The notes under the pieces: generated by a model
Databases searched by the model: none
What the model was told of the DNA's origin: nothing
Seen by the model: only the letters and a program-made list of their open reading frames with translations
Shown: piece after piece, positions 8,205 through 16,400 of the stretch
How positions within the stretch are numbered: position 1 is the stretch's first letter
How the letters are laid out: every line of letters starts with the position of its first letter
Source: Nocardioides jensenii JCM 1364 = NBRC 14755
Lineage (GTDB): Bacteria; Actinomycetota; Actinomycetes; Propionibacteriales; Nocardioidaceae
NCBI RefSeq assembly: GCF_001552535.1
Contig: NZ_BCRJ01000082.1
Coordinates: forward strand, 1 to 34,642
Reading direction: 5' to 3'
DNA length: 34,642 nt
Translations under genes and position numbers: made by a program

Positions 8205-10126
8205 TGCGCACTCCCCTGCGGCGCCTCGCGGCGCTGGGCCTGGCCGTCGCGGGCTCGACGGCCCTGGTGCTGGGGCCGTCCCCCGCCGCGGTGGCCGCCG
8301 ACGACTTCACCATCACCCACGTGCAACCCGCGGGCGGCGACATCCAGGTGCTGCTCTCGGTGCCCGAGGGCGCCAAGGTCCCCCTGGAATCCCTCGAGGT
8401 CACCATCGACGGCACGTCCGCGCCGGCCACGGCCGAGTCCGCGGGTGAGAGCACCGAGCCGATCCGGCGTACGACGATCCTGGCGATCGACACCAGCAAC
8501 AGCATGGCCCAGCGCGGGCGCTTCGACGCGGCCAAGGCGGCCGCCGCGGCGTTCCTCGAGAGTGCGCCCGACGACGTGTACGTCGGCGTCATCACCTTCG
8601 ACGCGGACGTCGAGACCGCCCTGGCCCCGACACTGGACCGGGCCAGTGCCGCCGACGTGGTCGAGGGGCTCGAGCTGGCCCGCGACACCCGGCTCAACGA
8701 CGCGGTGATCGCGGCCGCCGAGCTGGCCGGCACCGAGGGCCAGCGCAACATCCTGGTGCTCTCCGACGGCCGCGACACCAGCACGACCACCGAGGCGGCG
8801 GTGACCGACGCGATCGGCGAGTCGGGCGTGGCCGTCGACGTGGTCGCCCTCGACCAGTCCGGGCCCGCCCTCGCACCGCTGAAGAAGCTGGCCGACGCCG
8901 GCAACGGCAGTGTCATCGAGGCCGACGCCGCCTCCCTGACCGCCGCGTTCGACGACGAGGCCGCCTCGCTCTCGCGCCAGGTGCTGCTGACCGCGCAGAT
9001 CCCCGAAGGCGTCAGCGCCACCGAGGGCACGGTCGCGGTGACCTCCGGCGAGCTGAGCGCCACGGCCCACGTGGTGATCCGCGACGCCTCGGCCCCCGCC
9101 CCGACGTTGGACGGCAGCTCGGACGACTCGGGCGTCTCGGTCAGCCGCTCGGTCATGTACGCCGGAGTCGCCGCCATCGGCCTGGGTCTCCTCGTGCTGG
9201 TGGGCTCGCTGATGTGGTCGGCCGGCTCACCCAAGCGCCAGTCCACGCCGGCCGAGCGGATCGCGGCATACACCGGCGACGCCACCGCGTCCGCGGCTGC
9301 GACGCGTGGTGGCGAGCCGGTGCTGACCCTCGACAACGCCAAGTCGGCTGCTGCGTCCGTGCTGAACCGCAACCAGGGCCTCGAGGCCCGCATCAACCAG
9401 CGACTGGTCGCCGGCGGCAGCTCCCTGAAGCCGGCCGAGTGGATCCTGATCCACGGTGGCATCGCGATCGCCGCGGGCCTGGTCGGGGCCCTGCTCGGCA
9501 AGGGCGACATCATCTTCATCCTGCTGTTCCTGGCGCTCGGTGCCCTGCTCCCCTGGCTCTGGCTGGGCCGGTTGCGCAAGAAGCGCATCAACGCGTTCAA
9601 CTCCCAGCTCGCCGACACCCTCACCCTGGTCTCGGGTTCGTTGTCCGCCGGCATGTCGCTGGCCCAGTCCCTCGACACCGTCGTCAAGGAGGGACGCGAG
9701 CCGGTGGCTGGCGAGTTCCGCCAGGCGCTCGTGCAGAGCCGCCTGGGCTACCCCCTGGTCGACGCCCTCGACGACATCGCCACCCGCACCGAGAGCAAGG
9801 ACTTCGGCTGGACGGTGATGGCGATCCGGATCCAGCGCCAGGTGGGCGGCAACCTGACCGAGCTGCTGCAGACGGTGGCAGCCACCCTGCGTGAGCGTGA
9901 CTACCTGCGCCGTCAGGTGCAGACCCTGTCGGCCGAGGGTCGTCTCTCCGGGTGGATCCTCGGGCTCCTGCCGGTCGGCATGTTCTTCTACATGCTGCTG
10001 ACGCGTCGCGAATACGTCAGCAAGCTGTGGACCGAGCCGATGGGTCTGCTGATGCTGGCCGGTGCCGTCGGGCTGCTCAGCTTCGGCGCGTTCGTGATCG
10101 CCCGTCTGGTGAAGGTCGAGGTCTGA
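8201..10126 (+). CDS. tadB: TadB-type pilus platform protein fused to an N-terminal von Willebrand A domain
   Basis: A 641-residue fusion. Residues 1 to about 32 are a Sec-type signal peptide (basic start, hydrophobic core, A-x-A). Residues about 90-250 are a von Willebrand A domain with a full MIDAS: D97-x-S99-x-S101, T163 and D189 (in LSDGRD). One transmembrane segment (about 318-342) follows. Then come two further helices and a T2SSF domain (about 450-600) with the usual TadB pattern of SGSLSAGMSLAQSL, RLGYPLVDALDDIA and QVGGNLTELLQ, and C-terminal membrane helices. The T2SSF part with TadC is the inner-membrane platform on which CpaF acts. The VWA domain would face outside and could bind a metal-dependent ligand such as pilin or a surface partner. 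ATGA overlap with cpaF and a 3-nt gap to tadC place it firmly in the operon. Confidence 0.93.
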   Translation: MMRTPLRRLAALGLAVAGSTALVLGPSPAAVAADDFTITHVQPAGGDIQVLLSVPEGAKVPLESLEVTIDGTSAPATAESAGESTEPIRRTTILAIDTSNSMAQRGRFDAAKAAAAAFLESAPDDVYVGVITFDADVETALAPTLDRASAADVVEGLELARDTRLNDAVIAAAELAGTEGQRNILVLSDGRDTSTTTEAAVTDAIGESGVAVDVVALDQSGPALAPLKKLADAGNGSVIEADAASLTAAFDDEAASLSRQVLLTAQIPEGVSATEGTVAVTSGELSATAHVVIRDASAPAPTLDGSSDDSGVSVSRSVMYAGVAAIGLGLLVLVGSLMWSAGSPKRQSTPAERIAAYTGDATASAAATRGGEPVLTLDNAKSAAASVLNRNQGLEARINQRLVAGGSSLKPAEWILIHGGIAIAAGLVGALLGKGDIIFILLFLALGALLPWLWLGRLRKKRINAFNSQLADTLTLVSGSLSAGMSLAQSLDTVVKEGREPVAGEFRQALVQSRLGYPLVDALDDIATRTESKDFGWTVMAIRIQRQVGGNLTELLQTVAATLRERDYLRRQVQTLSAEGRLSGWILGLLPVGMFFYMLLTRREYVSKLWTEPMGLLMLAGAVGLLSFGAFVIARLVKVEV

Positions 10127-10129
10127 GCC

Positions 10130-11056
10130 ATGGTCCTCTTCCTCGGCGTGCTCCTGATCTTTCTCGCCCTCTTCATCGTCTTCTCCGCGGTCGGCGGCCT
10201 CAGCGCCGAACGCAGCGGGGTCGACCGGTCGCTCGAGATGATCGAGTCCCTGACCGCCCACCCCGACGAGCTGGTCAAGGAGAGCGAGCAGTCGTTCACC
10301 GTGCGGGTGCTCGAGCCGCTGCTCGACCGTGCCCAGGGTCTGGGCCGCCGGATCACCGGGGCCGACCAGGCCGAGCGGATTCGCCAGCAGCTCGAGCGTG
10401 CCGGCAACCCGACGGGCTGGACGGTCGACCGGGTCTCCTCCGGCAAGATCGTCGGCACGGTCATCGGCCTGGTCGTCGCGACCTACTTCGTGCTGATGCT
10501 CGGGCTGTCGATTCCCATCGCGATCCTGGTCCTGGTCGCCCTGGCCGTGCTGGGCTTCTTCGCGCCCAACATCTATCTGTTCAACACCGCCCAGAAGCGT
10601 GAGGAGTCGATCCTCAAGGAGCTGCCGGACGCGCTCGACCTGCTCACCATCTCGGTCGAGGCCGGCCTCGGCTTCGACGCCGCGCTGCAGCAGGTGGCCC
10701 GCAACACTGACGGACCCCTGGCCGGGGAGCTGACCCGGGTGCTGCAGGAGATGCAGATCGGCCGGAGCCGCAGCGAGGCGCTGCGGGCGCTCGGCGAGCG
10801 GACCAAGGTGCAGGACCTCAAGTCGTTCGTCGGCGCGATGGTGCAGGCCGACGCGGTCGGCATCCCGATCGCCCAGGTGCTGCGCGTGCAGTCCGCCGAG
10901 ATGCGGGTGCGTCGGCGTCAGCGGGCCGAGGAGAAGGCGGCCGAGGTGCCGGTGAAGATCATGATCCCGGTGATCCTGTTCATCCTGCCGTGCCTGATGA
11001 TCGTGGTGATGGGCCCCGGCATCCTGGGCATGATCGAATCGTTCTCCAAGACCTGA
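10130..11056 (+). CDS. tadC: Tad pilus platform protein TadC (T2SSF domain)
   Basis: A 308-residue integral membrane protein. It has an N-terminal hydrophobic helix (residues 1-22), two adjacent helices at about 105-147, and a T2SSF domain from about 165 (ELPDALDLLTISVEAGLGFDAAL, then IGRSRSEALRALGERT and VQADAVGIPIAQVL). The C-terminal membrane helix is IMIPVILFILPCLMIVVMGP. It pairs with the TadB-like protein to form the pilus assembly platform. The ATG lies 3 nt after the previous stop. The following kinase gene begins 64 nt later, so both may belong to one transcript. Confidence 0.93.
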   Translation: MVLFLGVLLIFLALFIVFSAVGGLSAERSGVDRSLEMIESLTAHPDELVKESEQSFTVRVLEPLLDRAQGLGRRITGADQAERIRQQLERAGNPTGWTVDRVSSGKIVGTVIGLVVATYFVLMLGLSIPIAILVLVALAVLGFFAPNIYLFNTAQKREESILKELPDALDLLTISVEAGLGFDAALQQVARNTDGPLAGELTRVLQEMQIGRSRSEALRALGERTKVQDLKSFVGAMVQADAVGIPIAQVLRVQSAEMRVRRRQRAEEKAAEVPVKIMIPVILFILPCLMIVVMGPGILGMIESFSKT

Positions 11057-11120
11057 TCAACGACGATGGGCTTCACCTCATGAGCGCTGACCCGATGCGG
11101 GGCCCGACGAGGACGATGAC

Positions 11121-12710
11121 ATGACCGAGGTCGACGAGCGGGCACGCTATGCCTCGATCACCGCCGGCGCCCGTGTCTTCGCGCTGATCGTGCTGGCCGC
11201 GCCAGTGGCGTTCACCGGCGACTACGGCCCGATCCTCAACGTGATCCTGCTGGCCGCGGTCTGGATGGCAGCGATCTTCCTGGAAGGCATGCACCGGGTG
11301 CCGGTGCTGCCGGCTCTCGTGATCGAGTCCAGCCTGGTCAGCTTCCTGGCCGCGCTGACCCTGGCCGACTCCGACGTGCTCGTGCCGGCCATGGTGATCC
11401 CGCTCTTCATCGCCGGGCTGGTCCGCGGCAGCCGCGGCATGCTCGAGGTGCTGGGCGCCCAGATCGTCGTCCTGGCCGCATGCCTGGCGTCGGTGGCGGA
11501 GCTGTCGTTCAGCACCGACCTGATCTGGGTGCTGTTCACCTGGCTGATGGTCGGCCTGGGCTTCGGGGCCAGTGCCGCGATCGTGCACAACCTGCGCGCC
11601 GAGACGCCCGACACCACGACTTCCTACCGCGACGCCCGTGGCCTGATCAACCAGCTGATCGAGCTCTCCGGCGACCTGGTCGACGGCCTCGACCCGGTGA
11701 GCATCAGCCAGAACATCCTCGACCTGACCCGCGAAGAGGTCCCGCTGACCGGTGCCGTGGTCTACACCGGCTCCGTCTACGGCGTGACGCCGCTGCTCGA
11801 GGGCGACGTGGTCAGCGATGGCGTGGAGGGCCGGGACGAGCTCGTCGAGGCGGTCTTCGCCGCCGGCCGGCCCGTCCGGCACGGTGACGAGGTCGCCTTC
11901 CCGCTCTCGACCGACGTCGGGGTGGTCGCGGTGGTGGCCGGGGCCGTCAATCCGGTCCTGTCGCCTGCGGGCGGCGACCTCGAGGCCACCCTGCGCGACC
12001 TGACCCGCAAGTTCGGCACCGAGGCGGTGCAGCTCGACACGGCGCTGCTGTTCACCACGATCCGCGACGAGGCCACCGCCGAGGAGCGGCACCGGTTGGC
12101 GCGTGACCTGCACGACGGCGTCGCCCAGGACCTGGCCGCCCTGGGCTACCTGATCGACGGCATCTCCGACACCGCGACGGACGCCGAGCAGGTCGAGCAG
12201 ATCGACGAGCTCCGCGGCGAGCTCTCCAAGGTGGTGACCGAGCTCCGCCGCTCCATCTTCAGTCTCCGCAACGAGGCCGTCCACGGTCAGAGCCTCGGCG
12301 AGAGCATCCGTGCCCTGGCCGGTCACATCCAGAGCCGGGCCGGCATCCCGGTCGAGGTCGAGCTCGACGAGACCGGCTCCCGGCTGCGCCCGGGCATCGA
12401 GGCCGAGCTGCTGCGCATCGCCCAGGAGGGCATGAACAACGCGGTCAAGCATGCCCGGGCGTCGCGCATTCTGGTCACCTGCCGGGTGCAGGCGCCGTAC
12501 GCCCTGGTCACGGTCAGTGACGACGGCCGCGGACTCCAGGGGGGCCGTGACGACTCCCACGGCCTGCGCATCATGCGGGAGCGGGCGCGTCGCATCGGCG
12601 CCGTGCTCGATCTCCACAACGTCGAGGGCAACGGCGGCGTCGAGCTGCGGGTCGAGCTCGACGCGACTCGCCGATCCCCTGCCGTCACGGCGCCGAATGC
12701 GGCACAGTGA
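11121..12710 (+). CDS. Membrane sensor histidine kinase (HisKA_3 / NarL-type)
   Basis: A 529-residue sensor. About five transmembrane helices fill residues 14-160, followed by a linker and a GAF-like stretch (about 180-310) without an obvious ligand motif. The HisKA_3 dimerisation domain has RLARDLHDGVAQDL with phospho-acceptor H331. The HATPase domain carries the N box (EGMNNAVKHA), the G1 box (SDDGRGL) and the G2-like DSHGLRIMRERA. It should phosphorylate the response regulator encoded 4 nt downstream. GAGGA precedes the ATG. Its place between tadC and flp suggests that it controls pilus genes, perhaps the pilin itself; the stimulus is unknown. Confidence 0.92.
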   Translation: MTEVDERARYASITAGARVFALIVLAAPVAFTGDYGPILNVILLAAVWMAAIFLEGMHRVPVLPALVIESSLVSFLAALTLADSDVLVPAMVIPLFIAGLVRGSRGMLEVLGAQIVVLAACLASVAELSFSTDLIWVLFTWLMVGLGFGASAAIVHNLRAETPDTTTSYRDARGLINQLIELSGDLVDGLDPVSISQNILDLTREEVPLTGAVVYTGSVYGVTPLLEGDVVSDGVEGRDELVEAVFAAGRPVRHGDEVAFPLSTDVGVVAVVAGAVNPVLSPAGGDLEATLRDLTRKFGTEAVQLDTALLFTTIRDEATAEERHRLARDLHDGVAQDLAALGYLIDGISDTATDAEQVEQIDELRGELSKVVTELRRSIFSLRNEAVHGQSLGESIRALAGHIQSRAGIPVEVELDETGSRLRPGIEAELLRIAQEGMNNAVKHARASRILVTCRVQAPYALVTVSDDGRGLQGGRDDSHGLRIMRERARRIGAVLDLHNVEGNGGVELRVELDATRRSPAVTAPNAAQ

Positions 12711-12714
12711 GGGC

Positions 12715-13371
12715 ATGACTTCCGAGCAGACTCCGACCGCGACCTCGGTCTTGCTGATCGACGACCACGAGCTGATCCGCACCGGTCTGGCCCGTGCCTT
12801 CGAGCGCGATCCGTCGATGACGGTGATCGGCCAGGCCGGCAGCGTGGCCCAGGCGATGGCGGCCTACAACGCGTTGCGTCCCGACGTGGTGGTCACCGAC
12901 GTGCAGCTGCCCGACGGCACCGGTCTCGACATCGTGCGGGCGATCCGGCAGCACAACCAGACCGTCGGCCTGGTGATCCTGACCATGCACTCGGGCGACG
13001 ACCAGATCTTCGCGGCCATGGAGGCCGGCGCGTCGGCGTTCGTCGGCAAGGACGCGCCGTCGCGCGAGGTGGTCAGCGCGGCCCGGCACTCGGCGATCTC
13101 GCCACGCACCTTCCTCTGCTCGGGCCTGGCGGGCGCGATGATGCGCCGGGCCACCGACGACCGTCCGAGGCTCTCCGAGCGCGAGCAGGAGGTGCTGGCA
13201 CTGCTCGCGGAGGGGCTCGGCACAGGTGCCCTGGCCGGCAAGCTCTACATGAGCGAGTCGACGGCGAAGACCCACATCGCCAAGATCTACCAGAAGCTCG
13301 GTGCGACCAACCGTGCCCAGGCCCTGGTCACCGCGATGCGCCTCGGTCTGCTGTCCTCCGTGAACCCGTAG
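12715..13371 (+). CDS. LuxR/NarL-type response regulator
   Basis: 218 residues: a receiver domain (acidic pair D16/D17, phospho-acceptor D62, T90, K112) and a C-terminal LuxR-type HTH (about 150-212, LSEREQEVLALLAEGLGTGALAGKLYMSESTAKTHIAKIYQKL). All key receiver residues are present. The gene starts 4 nt after the kinase stop, with GAGGGC just upstream of the ATG, so the pair is a two-component system. The flp gene follows after 177 nt that contain two copies of an inverted repeat; these are natural candidate sites for this regulator (inference). Confidence 0.95.
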   Translation: MTSEQTPTATSVLLIDDHELIRTGLARAFERDPSMTVIGQAGSVAQAMAAYNALRPDVVVTDVQLPDGTGLDIVRAIRQHNQTVGLVILTMHSGDDQIFAAMEAGASAFVGKDAPSREVVSAARHSAISPRTFLCSGLAGAMMRRATDDRPRLSEREQEVLALLAEGLGTGALAGKLYMSESTAKTHIAKIYQKLGATNRAQALVTAMRLGLLSSVNP

Positions 13372-13400
13372 GCGATCGGGCCCCGGCGGGCACGGGGCGG

Positions 13401-13418
13401 ATAGCCCGTTCGGGCTAT
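13401..13418. terminator. 8-bp hairpin after the response regulator gene
   Basis: ATAGCCCG (13401-13408), TT, CGGGCTAT (13411-13418), 30 nt after the regulator stop. A perfect stem with a 2-nt loop and no U run. It is probably a weak terminator or a processing site separating the kinase/regulator mRNA from flp. An operator is the alternative. Confidence 0.45.
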
Positions 13419-13479
13419 GCCGAAGCGGCCGATGTCCCGATTCCTCGACACGAAGTTACCGGGCAGGATTCTGATTGTC

Positions 13480-13522
13480 CGAACCGCATGGTTCGAGCGC
13501 ACACACCGAACATGTGGGTTCG
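13480..13522. promoter_or_regulatory. Two CGAAC-N6-GTTCG sites upstream of flp
   Basis: Copy one is 13480-13495 (stem extended to CGAACC/GGTTCG); copy two is 13507-13522. They share identical half-sites and N6 spacing, and their starts are 27 nt apart. Copy two ends 26 nt before the flp ATG. The arrangement fits paired binding sites of a dimeric regulator, with the adjacent LuxR-type regulator as the obvious candidate. If transcription starts upstream, they could instead be small hairpins in the flp leader. Confidence 0.5.
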
Positions 13523-13548
13523 CAACATCTTTCTGGGAGGAAAGCACA

Positions 13549-13731
13549 ATGATCGAGATCTACTGCAAGTTCATGGCATTCATGACCGCCGAGCGTGACG
13601 ACGAGAAGGGCGCGACCGCCGTCGAGTACGGCCTGCTCGTCGCGCTGATTGCCGCCGTGATCATCGGCGTCGTCGCCACAGTCGGAACGAACTTGAAGGA
13701 CACGTTCACCGAGATCGGAAGCAAGATCTGA
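13549..13731 (+). CDS. flp: Flp-family type IVb pilin (major prepilin)
   Basis: A 60-residue prepilin. The leader (21 residues, ending EKG) is followed by ATAVEYGLLVALIAAVIIGVV, the Flp hydrophobic segment. Predicted cleavage by a TadV-type peptidase is after G21, leaving a mature pilin of 39 residues with E26 (+5) and Y27 (+6), the invariant Flp pair. GGGAGG lies 8 nt before the ATG at 13549; the frame is open further upstream but only this start has a ribosome binding site and a sensible leader. A strong hairpin follows the stop. It is expected to be the main filament subunit of the Tad pilus encoded upstream. Confidence 0.93.
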   Translation: MIEIYCKFMAFMTAERDDEKGATAVEYGLLVALIAAVIIGVVATVGTNLKDTFTEIGSKI

Positions 13732-13746
13732 GTCATCAGATCCGCG

Positions 13747-13776
13747 AGGACGGCCGCAGGCGACTGCGGCCGTCCT
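13747..13776 (+). terminator. Strong hairpin terminator after flp
   Basis: AGGACGGCCGCAG (13747-13759), loop GCGA, CTGCGGCCGTCCT (13764-13776), a perfect 13-bp GC-rich stem followed by TCTGCATTT. It lies 15 nt after the flp stop and 27 nt before the second pilin-like gene, so it probably ends most flp transcripts and lets only part continue. Confidence 0.85.
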
Positions 13777-13803
13777 TCTGCATTTGCAACGAGAGGACGG
13801 GCA

Positions 13804-13959
13804 TTGGCCAATCACGAGCGTGACGCCCCACAAGACGTCGGCGCAAGCTCGCTTGAATACGCGCTACTCGTGAGCCTGATTGCGATAGTCATCTTCGCGG
13901 CATTATTGATCTTCCGGGATGGCGTCGTGGGGCTCTTCGAATCCATTCCTGACTTCTAG
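13804..13959 (+). CDS. Second Flp-like prepilin (putative minor pilin), TTG start
   Basis: A 51-residue ORF starting with TTG at 13804, with GAGAGGA 6 nt upstream. The protein has a 13-residue charged leader ending in G13, then ASSLEYALLVSLIAIVIFAALLIF. E18 is at +5 and Y19 at +6 after the glycine, exactly as in Flp prepilins, and a short C-terminal tail ends in FESIPDF. It is clearly related in plan to the pilin encoded just upstream but differs in the leader and in the tail. A minor pilin or tip subunit, or a divergent duplicate, are the main possibilities. The hairpin before it suggests lower expression. Its stop overlaps the stop of the convergent M48 gene by 3-4 nt. Confidence 0.8.
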   Translation: MANHERDAPQDVGASSLEYALLVSLIAIVIFAALLIFRDGVVGLFESIPDF

Positions 13960-15230
13960 TCCCGGTCCGACTGCTCCGCCACCGCCACTCGCTCCAACAC
14001 CGTCGGATGACTCCCGAACCAGAACTGTGACCACGCCGGCCCGGTCGGGTCACACACCGACTTCAGGCACAGCTCCTTCTGCAGGTCCACCATCGCCGAC
14101 GCCGGCGTCACCGCCAGGGCATCCACGTCGGCCCGCATCTCGATCTTCCGGCTGATCGTGTTCTGCACCGGGCTGGTCGCCACCGTGGCCAGCGCCATCA
14201 GCGCCAGCACCACCGCCACGGCCCGCGGGTCCGCCAGGCCGTCGACGCCGGCTCGCCGACGCACTCCCGGCCGACTCATGATCAGCCCGAGCAGACCGAT
14301 GCCGAGCACCGTCCCCAAGGCGCCGAGCCCGGTGCCGGTCAGCACGTCGTCGTGCTTGGCGTGCGCCAGCTCGTGCGCCACGACCGAGAGCACCTGCGCC
14401 TCGGGCTGGTCCTCGACCAGGTTGTCGTAGACCACCACCCGTCGTGTGCCACCGAAGCCGGAGACGTAGGCGTTCAGCGTGGTCGTACGCCGCGACGCGT
14501 CCGCGACCAGCACGTCGTCCACGGCCACACCCTCCTCGTCCGCGAGCGTGAGGATCTGTTGCCGCAGGGCACTGTCGGGCATCGACTCGAAGTCGTTGAA
14601 CACCGGCTCGACCACCACCGGATAGAGGAACGAGCCGACCATCACGAGCACCACGAAGACTCCGGAGACGATCACCGGCCACCAGGTCCGCCACCGGCGG
14701 ACACATCCGAAGAGGATGAGCAGTGCGATCGAGGTGAAAACGATGCCCAGACCAAGACCCTTGGCCTCGTCCACGAGCCACGCGCCGAGCCCTTGGTTGG
14801 TCAGCCCGTAGTCGACTCGCCGCGCCCGCAGCGCGAGGCTGAACGGCAGGGTGACCAGCTCCCCGATCAGCAGCACCGCGCCCGTGAGTCCCACGACGGT
14901 GACCGGCCACGGCCAGGTCCGGCGTCCGAGCAGTCGGGTGCCGAGACGGGTGAAGCCGAGGAGGCACGAGACCAGCAGTGAGACGCCGAGCGAGATCCAG
15001 CTCAGGATCCGCGACCAGTGGGCGTAGTCCTCGCCCCGCTCGATCTGCGCACGGGTGAAGACGTCGGAGGCCGACGCCGGCTCCGGCATCCCGCCCGGCA
15101 CCGGCTGCCACGGCACGACCAGCCAGGCCACCAGCACGAACAGCACCGCGCCACCTCCGACCAGCGTCCACAGCTGGCGCCGGGTCGTCCGGCTGATCAC
15201 CCGGCCCGAGAGGTCGTACTTCGGGCTCAC
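13956..15230 (-). CDS. M48-family (Ste24/HtpX-like) integral membrane metalloprotease
   Basis: About 424 residues from the GTG at 15230 (an upstream in-frame GTG at 15260 would give 434). Several membrane helices in the N-terminal half match the CAAX-protease N-domain. The active site is HELAH (about residues 286-290 from GTG 15230), with a third ligand expected in a downstream Glu. EMRADVDAL precedes a C-terminal GSHPTVLERVAVAE, typical of M48. The family cleaves membrane or secreted proteins at the membrane. I prefer GTG 15230 because it makes a GTGA overlap with the previous gene's stop and has GGAG upstream. It is convergent to the pilin genes. Confidence 0.88.
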   Translation of the reverse strand: MSPKYDLSGRVISRTTRRQLWTLVGGGAVLFVLVAWLVVPWQPVPGGMPEPASASDVFTRAQIERGEDYAHWSRILSWISLGVSLLVSCLLGFTRLGTRLLGRRTWPWPVTVVGLTGAVLLIGELVTLPFSLALRARRVDYGLTNQGLGAWLVDEAKGLGLGIVFTSIALLILFGCVRRWRTWWPVIVSGVFVVLVMVGSFLYPVVVEPVFNDFESMPDSALRQQILTLADEEGVAVDDVLVADASRRTTTLNAYVSGFGGTRRVVVYDNLVEDQPEAQVLSVVAHELAHAKHDDVLTGTGLGALGTVLGIGLLGLIMSRPGVRRRAGVDGLADPRAVAVVLALMALATVATSPVQNTISRKIEMRADVDALAVTPASAMVDLQKELCLKSVCDPTGPAWSQFWFGSHPTVLERVAVAEQSDRD

Positions 15231-16378
15231 CGTGCGAGCCGCTCCAGCTCCGTCCGCCACCGTGCCACCAGTTCCTTCTCACCGAAGCCGTAGATACGTT
15301 GCAGGGCAGTCCCCAACTCGTCACCGTCCGAGACCTGGCGATAGAGCCGGAGCAGATCTTGCTCGGACCCAGTCTGCGCCAACAGGCGACAGGCCAGCCA
15401 TGCGGCCTCGTAGGAGGCGCCCAGGTGGGTCGTCTGCGTGTCGAACTCGTTGCCGGCCGGCAGGTACCGTGGCGCGCCGTCGCGGCGCACCTGCGCCAAA
15501 ATCTGCCCGGCCGTCACCGACAGCGGCAGCGTGACCTTGCGCAGCGCCACGTAGTCGGCGAATCCCTCGAGCAACCACAACGGAGTTCCCGACGCCGTCG
15601 CCGCGCCAGTCGCGACGTGCACCAGCTCGTGGGTGGTCACCACCTGCGCCCCGTTGCGCTTGAGGCCGGAGAAGACATCCGGGTTCACGAAGACGTGCAC
15701 CGGCGCCACGGTCGACAGCGTGCCGTCCACGGTCGTGGTGACCGCGGCGATGTTGGCGTACTCCCCCGGCTTCGCGGCGAGCAGCTCGTCGAGCGCGTCC
15801 CCGGACTCGGGGACCTCCATGACCAGCTTCTGCCTCCAGCGCGGGATCATGTCGCGCACCGCTGCCACGGCCACCTTCGCGCGTCGCGCGTACGCCGCCA
15901 GTGGCTGGTCGTCGGCGACCATCACCAGGGCGTCGGGGGTGCGGCTGACCTCCAACGGAGTCGAGAGCCACAGCGGCGTACGCCGGTCCCCCCCTCCGAC
16001 CGAGACCAGCTCGGCTCGGTCGCCGTCCTTGGCGAAGACGAAGGTGACCTCGGCACGGGCCTCCCGGGCATCGAACCCCGCGAAGCTCCACGTGGTGTCG
16101 ACCGCCGCTGCCCACTGCCCTTCGGGCAGCGTCGAGGTGAGCGCCGAGTCCTCGTCGACGTAGCGGACGCTGAAGTCGGCGACACGGAGCTCCTCCGCGT
16201 TGTCCACGGCGTCCTTGGCCACGTCACCGGCCCCGGTGTCCAGCTCGTTGCTGTCACGAGCCGAGACCGCTGATTCCAGGTCGGCCAGTGCCGCCATGGC
16301 CAGGTCCTCGCGCACCGACGGCGACTCCAGCTTCCGCGGCGTGACGTCCTCGCCGTCGAGCCGCAGCCAGGCCACCAC
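15227..16378 (-). CDS. Putative membrane-anchored HExxH metallopeptidase (peptidase-MA-like)
   Basis: 383 residues from the GTG at 16378. HELVH (residues 250-254) plus a downstream EGFADYVAL (about 273-281, likely third zinc ligand) match the peptidase-MA/gluzincin pattern. The N-terminal 200 residues look like an NTF2-like or substrate domain but are not assigned. The start is uncertain. The same frame continues upstream without ATG, GTG or TTG and encodes a basic stretch plus a good membrane helix (RKAGRPLWWAAGLSLVLIAC). This would begin at a CTG at 16459, 11 nt after the NlpC gene's stop. If CTG is used, the protein is membrane-anchored with 410 residues; with GTG 16378 it lacks an anchor. 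The gene overlaps the M48 gene by GTGA. Confidence 0.75.
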   Translation of the reverse strand: MVAWLRLDGEDVTPRKLESPSVREDLAMAALADLESAVSARDSNELDTGAGDVAKDAVDNAEELRVADFSVRYVDEDSALTSTLPEGQWAAAVDTTWSFAGFDAREARAEVTFVFAKDGDRAELVSVGGGDRRTPLWLSTPLEVSRTPDALVMVADDQPLAAYARRAKVAVAAVRDMIPRWRQKLVMEVPESGDALDELLAAKPGEYANIAAVTTTVDGTLSTVAPVHVFVNPDVFSGLKRNGAQVVTTHELVHVATGAATASGTPLWLLEGFADYVALRKVTLPLSVTAGQILAQVRRDGAPRYLPAGNEFDTQTTHLGASYEAAWLACRLLAQTGSEQDLLRLYRQVSDGDELGTALQRIYGFGEKELVARWRTELERLAR

Positions 16379-16400
16379 CGCGCAGGCGATGAGGACAAGC

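Noticed and set aside
11073..12782. Minus-strand open frame (569 codons) opposite the histidine kinase
   Set aside because: Shadow of a gene with clear H, N and G boxes; low-complexity composition and no domain.
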